This document shows positions 11,134 to 21,199 of a DNA stretch of 64,000 nucleotides, piece by piece; the stretch's first letter is position 1; every line of letters begins with the position of its first letter. Under the pieces are notes generated by a model, which worked only from the letters and a program-made list of their open reading frames with translations, was not told the DNA's origin and searched no databases. The DNA is taken from assembly GCA_034440575.1 (NCBI GenBank), contig JAOTOL010001462.1:124001-188000 (forward strand), given 5' to 3'. The DNA is from Imbricaverruca yamaguchii. Taxonomy: Eukaryota > Arthropoda > Thecostraca > Neoverrucidae. The position numbers were made by a program, and so were the translations under genes.

Positions 11134-11690
11134 CGGTCTTTCCGTCGGGTGATAAGTGTTCATGGAAATATTGAATAAGATCAGCTTGAATCAATTTTGC
11201 AGACACATTAATGCAAATAGGCAACTGTGTGGTTATGTTATTTAATTACTAGTCCACAAAACGTTGATGCAGGCTGATTATGTTGACGCAGGCTGTATCA
11301 ATTTACCTCGCAGGTTTCTGGTGCAGGATGTGACATGCTATGCAACATTGCGAGTACAGTGTAACGGGAAACTATAAAAGCATTTGACCGTTGCGAGGCT
11401 GAGAGGACATGATAACAAACTACTAAAATGTGAGGAAGTGGGGACAAATTAGAAGTTAAGGACGAGGCACACACATTTAAATTGTACTGTCCCTCTAAAA
11501 ATGTGCAACATAATCGCTATTCGGTAACCGCTCGTCGAAATGACTTGTGTTTGTTTTTGCCGCGAGAAAAAGGTGCCAGTAACAACATTTGTTGTGACAG
11601 CCAGGGCAACCGGCTTCACAATTTTGAAGTAAACTCTGTTGTATCAACCATCCTTTGCGACAACTAGACCCGGTCTCCTCATGATGGGTG

Positions 11691-14600
11691 ATCGTCTGAT
11701 CTCACCACTTAAGCACCAGGAAAAACAGTTTCCATTGCTAAAAGGTGGTCAAGTACGTTTTCACTGTGGAGGATGCACATTTCGGGTGATGCACATATAT
11801 TATGAGTAAAAAGTGCACTATGCTAGCCATTATACATGTCATACAACTTCGGTTAGTTCCATCGAACAGACCGGGACGGGGCTAATCCACCCTGCCCCCG
11901 CTCTCCAATACAGCCGTGCCGACTACTATCATTATCGACCCATAGCATTACATTTATATATACCATTGCATACCTAGTTTTATAATAACACAACATTCAA
12001 GGTAGAAACTTGCCACCCAGACTAACTCTGCCTGAAATGCATACATGTCGGTTCCGTAGTAACGTACAGTGTCGCCGGAAACAGATGGGAAACAATAATA
12101 AGGATGAAGGAAGCGACCACATTCACCTCCTACAACACTAGAAGGCAAGTCATCTGCCTCAAGTCATATAGTTCGTACTTGTCCTACTCAGTCTAGTTGT
12201 CAGGGTGAAAAAAACATCAAGCAAACGTTCCGATTACGGAAAACCCTCAACGTGCATCGATCCAGATGGAGGACCAGAAGGAAATTGTCACCACCACGTT
12301 GGCATCGATATATGCAACTAATGATTTCGGTGTCTCGATCGCAGATGAGCGTGCAAAGCATGCATGCTCAAGAGCTCAATACATCCACAATGGAAGGCGA
12401 CACATTTTTTCAGCGGGCGGATGATTGGATAATCTTTTCCTCTCCTGGATGATTCTTCCACTCTGAGTACGGTTCCGTCCGTGCCCACGGAAACGTTACC
12501 TGGCGCGCACGCGCATCAGACGCCAACCAGTTTTGGCCCAACGCCCGAGCACCAGATCTGATCACCAAATCTCTCCGTCCGACCGGGAAATGCGAAAAGC
12601 GGGCCGCACGCAGAATGCTCCGGAGGAAAGCTAATGGGGTTGGATAAACAGCGTGAATGGTGCGCTGATTTGCCATTGTTGACGGTCGAGGCGGCCGGCG
12701 CACGCGAGAGGGTGCTACCGCTGTGTGCTCTCTGACGACGGTGGAGAGGCGGCTGCGACTGGCACCGGCTTTGCCGAAGAGACAAGGGCCTGGCAGTGCC
12801 AGCCTCTCATCCAGCAATAGAATTTGCGCACCATTAGCAGCCCATTTGCAGGATTTCACGTGTCTGTTGCATATCGCTGGGCAGATGGGTCGTAAAACTG
12901 AGAATTTCGGGTGTCTGTTGCATATCGTTGGGAAGATGGGTTGTGAAACTGAAAATGAAGTTACTTGTTACTGGTACGGAAGCAGTATTGTGCGTGTAAG
13001 CCGGTAACCCTATTTGAAACAAATCGATTGCAATACGCCAAATATGATTGTTATTTGTAGCTTAGCGCAACATCGTAGCAAGAAGTTTCCACCAGGGTGT
13101 AACTTTGAAGCTAAAACTCCAATCAGGCTATGCAGCCATGCTGATAATGCTTGGTATTTTGAATTTAGTATGGTGATACACTTTTTCAATACTTCAGGAT
13201 GTATACTACAGAGTAACGGTATGACGCTTTCATTCAATGTAGTGACACGAATAGTTACGGATTTCGACTTGGAAGATTATCAATCTCTACACATACCATG
13301 GAAAGACGAAGGAACGGCGGGACGAATCATCACCAAGTTTATGAACATTGTACTTGTATGATTGACAAAAATGTGATGCCAAAGAGTGTGAAGATCACAT
13401 GTTGTTTTCAGCTGCATGACCAGATGAGCTGATGCAGGCTTCATGTGTGTTCAAGCTATTGTGTAGGTGCTGGTCGAATTCAAAGTTTTCAAGCTTTGCT
13501 CGTAGATCAACTCAGTAAGAAAAACTGGAAAATGCAGTTTGGCTGGTAAACATAACTTCTGCTGTGGCTGAAATTGGCAGTTCATTGGCTTTGATCAAGC
13601 TTCCTGGGAAGAGTAGTGAAGGCAATATTGCTCATAGGGAAAATGAACTCGCTCGAAATTTGGGAGAAAGTTTTAGCTGAGATAATTACTTCCACGGAGG
13701 GTCATGTCATCCATCAGCAATTCGTGCATTACAACATCCGTGCACATTTAGTCATCCATACGCTGGGTCGTATGTGTGGCTTTGATTCCTGGATTTCAAA
13801 GTTTTTCATCAACTATGTGGAGAGGTTAATGTGGAGTCATTTAATTAGAAAAGGTTATGCATGGAGAACCAGAAGGTCCCTTTCCTTGAATTAGCAAACG
13901 ATTCTGCAAGGGTTTCTCTACGGCGCTCATTGCATCAAACCGTCTGTGGTGTCTCATGTGTGCCACCGACAGCTCCTCACATAACTGAGAGCATCTTACC
14001 ATCATCATAGCTTTTGCGGTATCATAGCTTTGTAATCCACAGGCTTCACCAGACTGAAGGAAACACTCGCGATCTTTACCACATGAACACCTCGCCAGCA
14101 TACGGAAATGTATAAGTCGGACAGGACTGCGAACCACGACAGGCACAAAACAATAGCTTGAGGGTGTGGCCGGCTAGCATCAGCTGACTGTCGATGACGT
14201 CACTATGCAGCCTGCAAAATGTGAAAACAACTGAACAATGAGAGTATGGATCTGTCTCCGCGCTCTCAACCGGAATATGTTCAGCTTCGGCCAGTAGAGC
14301 TGGCCGGTACTCGGCCGGCCACTACTTGGTCGACTGGCAGAGTTTTGTCCTTCAATCAGCTGTTGGCAGTGGTATGGTTGTAGTGCTATTTGGTGCAAAT
14401 ATGCATTGCGGTGATATTCTATGTTGCGTGTTCCGATATTGCGCGGGAACAGTGCCGATATTTTTAATTGAGTTATATATTTCCTTCCCGTCGTGAGAGG
14501 CCAATGAGCCCTATTGTGCAGCAGCCATTGGATGAATAAAACATGCTGAAAGCTATGTATTCTGATTCAGACACCGACCGGAAAGCTGACGCACAGTGGG

Positions 14601-15002
14601 TGACGATGGCTTGTGTTGCTCAGGACCTTAAAAATCATTTACTCCAGGGGCGGATCGAGAAATTGCCAATGGCTGGCGCGGGTACTCGTCTTGGGGGGGG
14701 GGACACCATTTCCTCGGAGGAGGCGCTGCTGCCAAAGTCCCTGTCTGGATGCTCTCATTCAGCAGAATAGTCAGTGAGCAGGGCTACACTGGAGCATACC
14801 GAATGGGCGTGTTTTACTCTGAGAGGGACGCCTTGGGCCGAAAACCACCTAGCGAGGGGTACTCGAGTTGTACGGCGTACTGGACGGTGCCATGGATTAT
14901 ACACTTTGGAACGCGTTTTACCAGTCTGAGCAGGGGTGTTTTTATACTTTTGAGGAGGCTAAGTGTCCCTCAATGTTGGCTTTGCCCTCCCTCGCCAATA
15001 TA
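11691..15002. other. no gene seen; small duplications
   Basis: ORFs of 60-150 codons occur, the longest being minus 12859-12410 in a GC-rich patch and plus 13014-13361. None has a domain, signal peptide or membrane segment that I recognise. At about 12857-12958 a 50-bp unit containing GTGTCTGTTGCATATCG is tandemly duplicated. A CCGGCC-rich patch lies at 14290-14335. Some of this could be intron or UTR of an unseen gene. Confidence 0.45.
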
Positions 15003-15834
15003 TTACCCCGTCCCGTCTCGGGGTGTTTTCAACCGCCCCCCTCAGGTTTTTCGCGGATAGGGGATGAACGGCGCGCGGCTTCGCACCCAAATTTGGCATA
15101 CCTTTTTTTCCACGTCAATTTGGCATGATGTTCCAAAAATTTGAAGTCAGGTCATCTAGGGTGAACAAGTTAGTGCAGGTCAAGTGAGGTCACCTCCAAA
15201 AAAGTTCAACCAGTTGTCACGCTTTAACGGATCCAGATATTTTAATGAAACTTTCAGTGTGTGCTTATCTTTAAGGATACAACAAAACGTACAAGTGGAA
15301 TTTTTCATTTGTTTCCTTTTTGACTATATATAAATTTTGCATATTTGGCACTTGCAGTTAAAATAGAAGATTCTGGCTAAAATAAGCATTTCTGTTAGGG
15401 CAAGTTGACTTCCAACAATGTTTCTCAGTCTACTCTACCCATCGGAAAAGGAAAATTATAGAAAAATTTAAAACCAAAAATCTTGAAATTAAAAAAAAAA
15501 ATGTGGGGGGGGAATAATTATGACCCTGATCGATTTCGATGTCCTTTTCTCATTCCAGATAAATTTTTGTTTTCTCATATATCCTCCAAAATGAACTCCC
15601 AGAGCCAAACACATAAAGTAAGTCGTGAAAAGTCGTGAAAATCTACCCCCTAGTGACGTCACTTTTGCGGGAAAATTGTTTTGCGTGGTGGACCCGGACC
15701 CTACTCGTCGAGCGCTTTCCGATGACACCTCTTTCGTTTTCGTGTGCAATGCTAAGTTCGGATTTTAAAGGGGGTTTACTATCGCCCCCCGAGACGAGAT
15801 ATGAGGATCTGACCGGAGAGACGGCGCGGGTTAA
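15003..15834 (+). mobile_element. TTAA-type MITE, family B copy 1
   Basis: The left end is TTAC then CCCGTCCCGTCTCGGGG (one change from TTAA). The right end is GAGAGACGGCGCGGG then TTAA at 15831-15834. The termini are imperfect inverted repeats of the form CCCGCGCCGTCTC. The interior matches 16059-16899 in reverse and 37777-38878. It carries AGGTCA-N4-AGGTCA at 15177-15192 and a G run near 15505. There is no coding capacity. CCC termini with TTAA targets suggest a piggyBac-group nonautonomous element. Confidence 0.75.
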
Positions 15835-16058
15835 ACTGTTTCAATTGGGCCACACGGAGCGTGCCCCAATCCTATTTGGACCAGCGAATTGGCTTCATAT
15901 AATTTCCCCCATAATAATTTTCATAAATATAAAAGCCCGCGCATAAGAAGGACGCTACCTTCCATGTGTAGGCCACACGTAGCTCTTGCATCCGCTACTG
16001 CTGCACACCTGCACAAGGGCATGTACTCATGACTGAAACTACAATTTACCTGTCAAAT

Positions 16059-16899
16059 TTAACCCGCGCTGTCTTTCCGGTCAAATCCTCACACCACGTC
16101 TCGGGGGGGGGGGGTTGAAGACCCCCCTCTAAAATCCAAACTGAGCATCGCACGAAAACGAAGGAGATGTCGTCGGAAAGCGCTCGACGAGTAGGGTCCG
16201 GGACCACCGTCCAAAATAATTTCCACCAAAAGTGAGGTCACCAGGGCGCCAGATTTTCACGACTTTTCAAGACTTACATTATGTTTTTGACTCTGGGGAG
16301 TTCATTTTAGGAGATATATGAGAGAAAAAAAATATTTGGGATGAGAAAAGGACAGCGAAATCGACCAGCGCAATCATTTTTGTTGGCCCCCCAATTTTGT
16401 CTTTGAAATTTAAAGAATTGGAATTAGGAAGTTTTCTTTAATTTTTATTTTCCACTAGGTAGAGCAGACCGAGAAACGTTGTTGGAAGTCAACTTGCCCT
16501 AATAAAAAATACTTACTTTAACCAGAAACCTGTATTTTAACTTCAATTTGGCAAATACGCAAAATTTATATATAGCCAAAAACAAAGCAAAAAACGAAAA
16601 ATTACACCCATACGTTTTGTGGCATCCGTAAAGATAAGCAAATGCTGAAAATTTCATTAAAATATCTGTATCTGTTAAATCGTGACGACTGGTTGAACGT
16701 TTTTGGCGGTGACCTCACTTCACCTTGACTAACTCATTGACCCTAGATGACCTCAACTAAACATTTTGAATCAGCATGTCAAATTGATGTGGGAGAAGGT
16801 ATGCCAAATTTTGGCGGGCTTCCGCGCCGTTCGTCCGCTATCCACGAAAAACCTGAGGCCGGGCGGTTGAAGACCTCCCCGCGAGACGGGACTGGTTAA
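16059..16899 (-). mobile_element. TTAA-type MITE, family B copy 2
   Basis: This is the inverse orientation of copy 1, flanked by TTAA at 16059-16062 and 16896-16899. It starts CCCGCGCTGTCTTTCCGG and ends GCGAGACGGGACTGG. With copy 1 it forms a head-to-head pair of about 830-bp arms around a 224-bp spacer. The right TTAA is shared with the next element (A copy 2). On its own strand the inner segment carries AGGTCA-N4-GGGTCA and AGGTGA-N4-AGGTCA. Confidence 0.75.
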
Positions 16900-17609
16900 C
16901 ACGTGCCCTGGATGGCCTCGGAAAATAACGCGCACTGGAGGGGGCGGATTCCGCCCCCACTAAGATCTCAGCTCTTACTGGGGCTACAGCCACTAAATTC
17001 GCAGGGTGGATGGGCACGATAGTGATCTCTACTGTGTACAAATTTGATTACCGTAGGTCAATAACTTCAAGGTTCGCAAAGAAAGGACTGAAATACATGA
17101 ATAAAGTATGGAAACGCTTAGGCACACAATGACAAAACAGTAGATTACATGATGTGTAGGGAGTAACATGTGAAGTGACATCAATCGTATGACAGTCATT
17201 TGCATTTTTGACAACATTCCAGTTGACTGAGTTTGGTTCTACTAGCCTGTCGTGAACTTGACGTGACTTGACCTCGGCGACCTAACATGACTTTTAAATT
17301 ACATAGCACAACAAAATGCATCAAACAAGCAATTAGTGCTGTCAAGAACACTTCCCTTTTGCCAATATACGGGAAGCGCATCAGCGCCGATCTTTGTGGT
17401 CTGGCGCTGCGAATTGTTCTTACTTTAATGGCCCCTAACTTGAAAAGTTATCGGCCGATTTTCATTTTTCTTACTTTAAGCAATGGGCCTGTCATTTCCA
17501 AGTAGGTACTCAAAACATGGTGTATATCCGCCGGTACAATATGGAGTTATGTACGAAACATCGTAGAGGTGGGCAGATTTCGCCATCCCCACTCCAGGGC
17601 GTGTGTTAA
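16896..17609 (-). mobile_element. TTAA-type MITE, family A copy 2
   Basis: This is a 714-bp element bounded by TTAA on both sides. The ends are CACGTGCCCTGGATGG and, inverted, CACACGCCCTGGAGTGG. It is the most intact A copy and defines the family: short terminal inverted repeats CACRYGCCCTGGAG and no coding capacity. The nuclear-receptor-like pair has one mismatch here (AGGTCA-N4-ACGTCA on the minus strand). Confidence 0.75.
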
Positions 17610-17978
17610 CCTGTCATAAACTTGACCTGACTTTACCTCGGTGACCGGACATGACTTTGAAACAATATAGCATAATAATGTACACCAAACAAGTCGCTAG
17701 TTTTGCCAAGAACACTTCTTTTTTGCCAATATACGGGAAGCGCATCAGCGCCGATATTTGTGGTCTGGTGCTGAGAACATTTTGTTTTAATTTAGCAACC
17801 CCTAACTCGAAAAAATTTCGGTCGATTTTCATTTTTCTTACTTTAAACAACGCGCCGGTCATTTAGAAGCAGGTACACAAACAATGGAGTATATCGGCCG
17901 GTAAAATCTGGAGTTATCTACGAAGAACCGGAGGGGTGGGCGGATTTCGCCCCTCCCCCCCTCCAGGGTGCTTGTTAA
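17606..17978 (-). mobile_element. TTAA-type MITE, family A copy 3 (truncated)
   Basis: This copy runs from TTAA at 17606, shared with copy 2, to GGGTGCTTG then TTAA at 17975-17978. It contains only the half of family A that includes the GCGCTTCCCGTATATTGG segment. Its 17606 side joins an internal point of the family, so it is a deletion derivative. On the minus strand it has AGGTAA-N4-AGGTCA. Confidence 0.65.
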
Positions 17979-18964
17979 GGCGCCCAGCTCCACTTCTCAG
18001 TTGCGCTTCGGATGCTCCCAAAGTGCAATACAGACAATGTAGGTTGCTGGTGATACAAAACATGGGTGACTGCTTATATTCATTACATATCCCATGCCTT
18101 CTGGAATTTGTATTTATTTATTAAATCAGCTTGAAGATAAAGAAAGTATAAAATTTACTACCAATGGATTATGTTAATAGACCATGTCAGGTCAACAAAT
18201 GTGTTGATGATAAATGCCCATGTTTCGGAATATTTGTCGAATTCCGGGTCCTAGCACTCTTTTAAAGGATATAATTTGCCACTGCACGAATGCTGTGCTG
18301 TATGACACATCTGAGCAGTATCTAATTTATTCGGTAGCATTTTTATCAAGGTTAATCCTTCACTTCGCCTCTGTGGTCATCTGTGTAATTTTCCATGATT
18401 CATTTATCCATGCTCCCTTTGCCCATTTGGGGGGGGGGGGGTGCGACTGTTGGTGCTCCTTGACGGATTGCTTGCGACATGAAACGGAAACCAGCGTGAT
18501 GAATGTGAAAAGTTATCACGCTTAGCGCCCGATATATCCCAGATTATTTTTGTATTTCTGAGACCTGTCTTACACGACAAGCTCGGCAATTCATTTTCAA
18601 TTAGCTCTGCCAAGCGGCGGTGCACTACCTCGTAGCGCTTTTTTACGTGGTTGCGAAAGAAATCTGCAAGGAGTTGCATGAACACACCTGCACTGGAAAG
18701 GGTTCAGCGAATACCTAGGGATGGGGTGGATGAGGCTTGAAGCTGTCCTGGGATGACAAATGTGTAAGTCGACACTACGGTGCAATTCTTTTTTCAGGTG
18801 AGAAAGCTAATTCATCCTGAGCATTAGACAACATCCGTGATGCACGATGTTGCGATGTTGTCGATTGGTGCGACGGTGCAATCTTCAGCGTTAGTGTGGA
18901 CTGGTGCAGTGGTGTATACTGCTGCGGCGGTGTAACCTCTGCGGTCCAAGCACTGCCCAGACGG
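17979..18964. other. no gene seen; poly-G run
   Basis: A run of 12 G lies at about 18430. From 18840 on, scattered GACGGTGYAA-like motifs (GCGACGGTGCAAT, GGCGGTGTAACC) foreshadow the satellite that follows. Confidence 0.5.
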
Positions 18965-19395
18965 TGTTAGGACGGTGTTAGGACGGTGTTAGGGCGGTGT
19001 TAGGACGATGTTAGGACGGTGTTGGGACGGTGTTAGGACGGTGTTAGAACGGTGTTAGGACGGTGTTAGGACGGTGTTAGGACGGTGTTAGGGCGGTGTT
19101 AGGACGGTGCTAGGACGGTGTTAGAACAGTGTCAGGACGGTGTTAGAATAGTGTTAGGACGATGTTAGAACGGTGTTAGGACGGTGTTAGGACGGTGTTA
19201 GAACGGTGTTAGAACGGTGTTAGGACGATGTTAGAACAGTGTTAGAACAGTGTTAGGACGGTGTTAGGACGGTGTTAGGACGGTGTTAGAACGGTGTTAG
19301 AACGGTGTTAGGACGATGTTAGAACAGTGTTAGAACAGTGTTAGGACGGTGTTAGGACGGTGTTAGGACGGTGTTAGGACGGTGTTAGGACGTTG
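18965..19395. repeat. 11-bp satellite with 88-bp higher-order unit
   Basis: About 39 tandem copies of TTAGGACGGTG (read as GGACGGTGTTA), with variants GAACGGTGTTA, GAACAGTGTTA and GGACGATGTTA. The variants recur in order. The block 19201-19288 (eight units) repeats at 19289-19376, giving an 88-bp higher-order period. It contains TTAGG, the common arthropod telomere motif, but the 11-bp period shows it is not telomere. Confidence 0.9.
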
Positions 19396-19409
19396 TTAGG
19401 CGCTGACGC

Positions 19410-20590
19410 GACGCTACGGACTGCCGCAGTAGCACGCAGTGGTCGGGAGGAACCTTCAGTGGCAACTCTCCCGGTCCCCAAGGCCGCCTCTTGACGGTGT
19501 AATATCAGCAAACTGCCCGAGTGACACGTGCTGGTCGGACGGGACCGCCACTGGCGGCTACCCTGGTCCCCACGGCCGCCTCTTGACGGTGTAATGTCTG
19601 CAGACTGCCGGAGTGGCACGTGCTGGTCGGACGGGACCGCCACTGGCGGCTACCCTGGTCCCCACGGCCGCCTCTTGACGGTGTAATGTCTGCAGACTGC
19701 CCGAGTGGCACGTGCTGGTCGGACGGAGCTGCCGCTGGCGGCTCCCCCAGTTCCCACGGCCGCCTCTTGACGGTGTGATGTCTGCAGACTGCCGGAGTGG
19801 CACGTGCTGGTCGGACGGGACCGCCGCTGGCGGCTACCCTGGTCCCCACGGCCGCCCCTTGACGGTGTAATGTCAGCAGACTGCCGGAGTGGCACGTGCT
19901 GGTCGGACGGGACCGCCGCTGGCGGCTACCCTGGTCCCCACGGCCGCCCCTTGACGGTGTAATGTCAGCAGACTGCCGGAGTGGCACGTGCTGGTCGGAC
20001 GGGACCGCCACTGGCGGCTACCCTGGTCCCCACAGCCGCCCCTTGACGGTGTAATGTCTGCAGGCTGACGGAGTGGGACGCAGCAGTCGGACGGGACCGC
20101 CAATGTCGGCTCCCCCAGTCCCCACAGCCGCCCCTTGACGGTGTAATGTCTGCAGACTGCCGGAGTGGCACGTGCTGGTCGGACGGGGCCGCCACTGGCG
20201 GCTACCCTGGTCCCCACGGCCGCCTGTTGACGGTGTAATGTCAGCAGACTGCCGGAGCGGAACGTGCTGGTCGGACGGGACCGCCGCTGGCGGCTACCCT
20301 GGTCCCCACGGCCGCCCCTTGACGGTGTAATGTCTGCAGACTGCCCGAGTGGCACGTGCTGGTCGGACGGAGCTGCCACTGGCGGCTACCCTGGTCCCCA
20401 CGGCCGCCCCTTGACGGTGTAATGTCAGCAGACTGCCGGAGTGGCACGTGCTGGTCGGACGGGACCGCCACTGGCGGCTACCCTGGTCCCCACGGCCGCC
20501 CCTTGACGGTGTAATGTCTGCAGACTGCCGGAGTGGCACGCAGTAGTCGGACGGAGCTGCCGCTGGCGGCTCCCCGGTCCCCACGGCCTC
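19410..20590. repeat. 92-bp satellite, about 12-13 copies
   Basis: The unit begins GCAGACTGCCGGAGTGGCAC and ends TTGACGGTGTAATGTCT. It is 92 bp, confirmed by the repeated spacing of landmarks. Some copies carry alternative GCAGTAGTCGG or CTGCCGCTGGCGG variants. It is GC-rich. Because 92 is not a multiple of three, long minus-strand ORFs cycle through three frames every 276 bp with no stops. They encode QHVPLRQSADITPSRGG-like strings that are almost certainly not protein. The unit's GACGGTGTAA segment resembles the neighbouring 11-mer. Confidence 0.92.
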
Positions 20591-20890
20591 CTGTTGACTA
20601 TGCGGCCGCCCCTGAGACCGACGCCAGCTGTTGCGACGGCTCGGCTCGCCGTCGGCCGACGCGCGCGCGGCAGTGTCGACCGTCGAGCGCCGGCCGTCGG
20701 GAGCGACGCGGCGCGTCGGCCGGCGCGCGCGCCACCACAGCCGCCGCCGATTGGATTGGCGCGACACCGCCGGCGAAAAATACGACACATCTGTGCCCGG
20801 GTAAAATGACAAACAAGAAGGCAAGGTGGCTGCAGCCGCCGGCACCGTAAACAGCCGCCGCCTTATCGTGCGTCAGGTGACGACGACTGA
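20591..20890. promoter_or_regulatory. CpG-rich block, possible promoter
   Basis: The sequence is very GC- and CpG-dense, with several GCGCGC runs and an inverted CCAAT pair (GATTGGATTGG at about 20748). Just downstream a short plus ORF starts at 20805 (MTNKKARWLQPPAP), and GCAAG|GTGGCT offers a possible splice donor. It could be a promoter with first exon, or just the GC-rich edge of the satellite. There is no transcript evidence. Confidence 0.25.
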
Positions 20891-21038
20891 TGGCCGCGGG
20901 CGTCATTTCAATCTGCCCAATGACGCCGAAACACATTCGCCCCGATGGAAATGCAATGCTTGCATTTTTTACCGATATATACCGCGTGGCGGTAGAATAT
21001 GATCAGGACGGAGAAAACTTTAGATTTAGATTACAAAA

Positions 21039-21165
<127 letters not shown>

Positions 21166-21199
21166 AAGAGAGGACATAAATGCGGTACATATGCATGGC

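Larger units (their letters stand above)
10768..11690 (+). repeat. dispersed repeat C, copy 1
   Basis: This aligns over about 0.9 kb with 30158-31025 in the same orientation. Shared landmarks are TCTGGGCTTTCCAC, GTTCATTCCGTAG, CACAAAACGTTGAT, GCAGGCTGTATCAAT, TTGTTTTTGCCGCGAGAA and GGTCTCC at the right end. The two copies differ by many substitutions and by extra hairpin sequence in this copy. No long terminal repeat, target duplication or protein domain is seen. A TATAAAAG lies at about 11375. The class of the element is unknown. Confidence 0.75.

Noticed and set aside
11370..11380. TATAAAAG as a promoter for a gene in repeat C
   Set aside because: No ORF of substance downstream, and the sister copy reads GATAAAAG.
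12410..12859. 149-codon minus ORF
   Set aside because: GC-rich patch open on both strands, no domain, signal or splice support.
8816..17862. Conserved peptide (LMRFPYIGKREVFL) in three loci as a possible small gene family
   Set aside because: The similarity continues outside the frame to the TTAA ends and includes silent and stop-generating differences, so it is DNA-level MITE homology.
18965..19395. Interstitial telomere repeat
   Set aside because: TTAGG occurs only once per 11-bp unit; no pure (TTAGG)n run.
19505..20845. CRISPR-like array
   Set aside because: The 92-bp units are contiguous with no unique spacers, and the DNA is animal.
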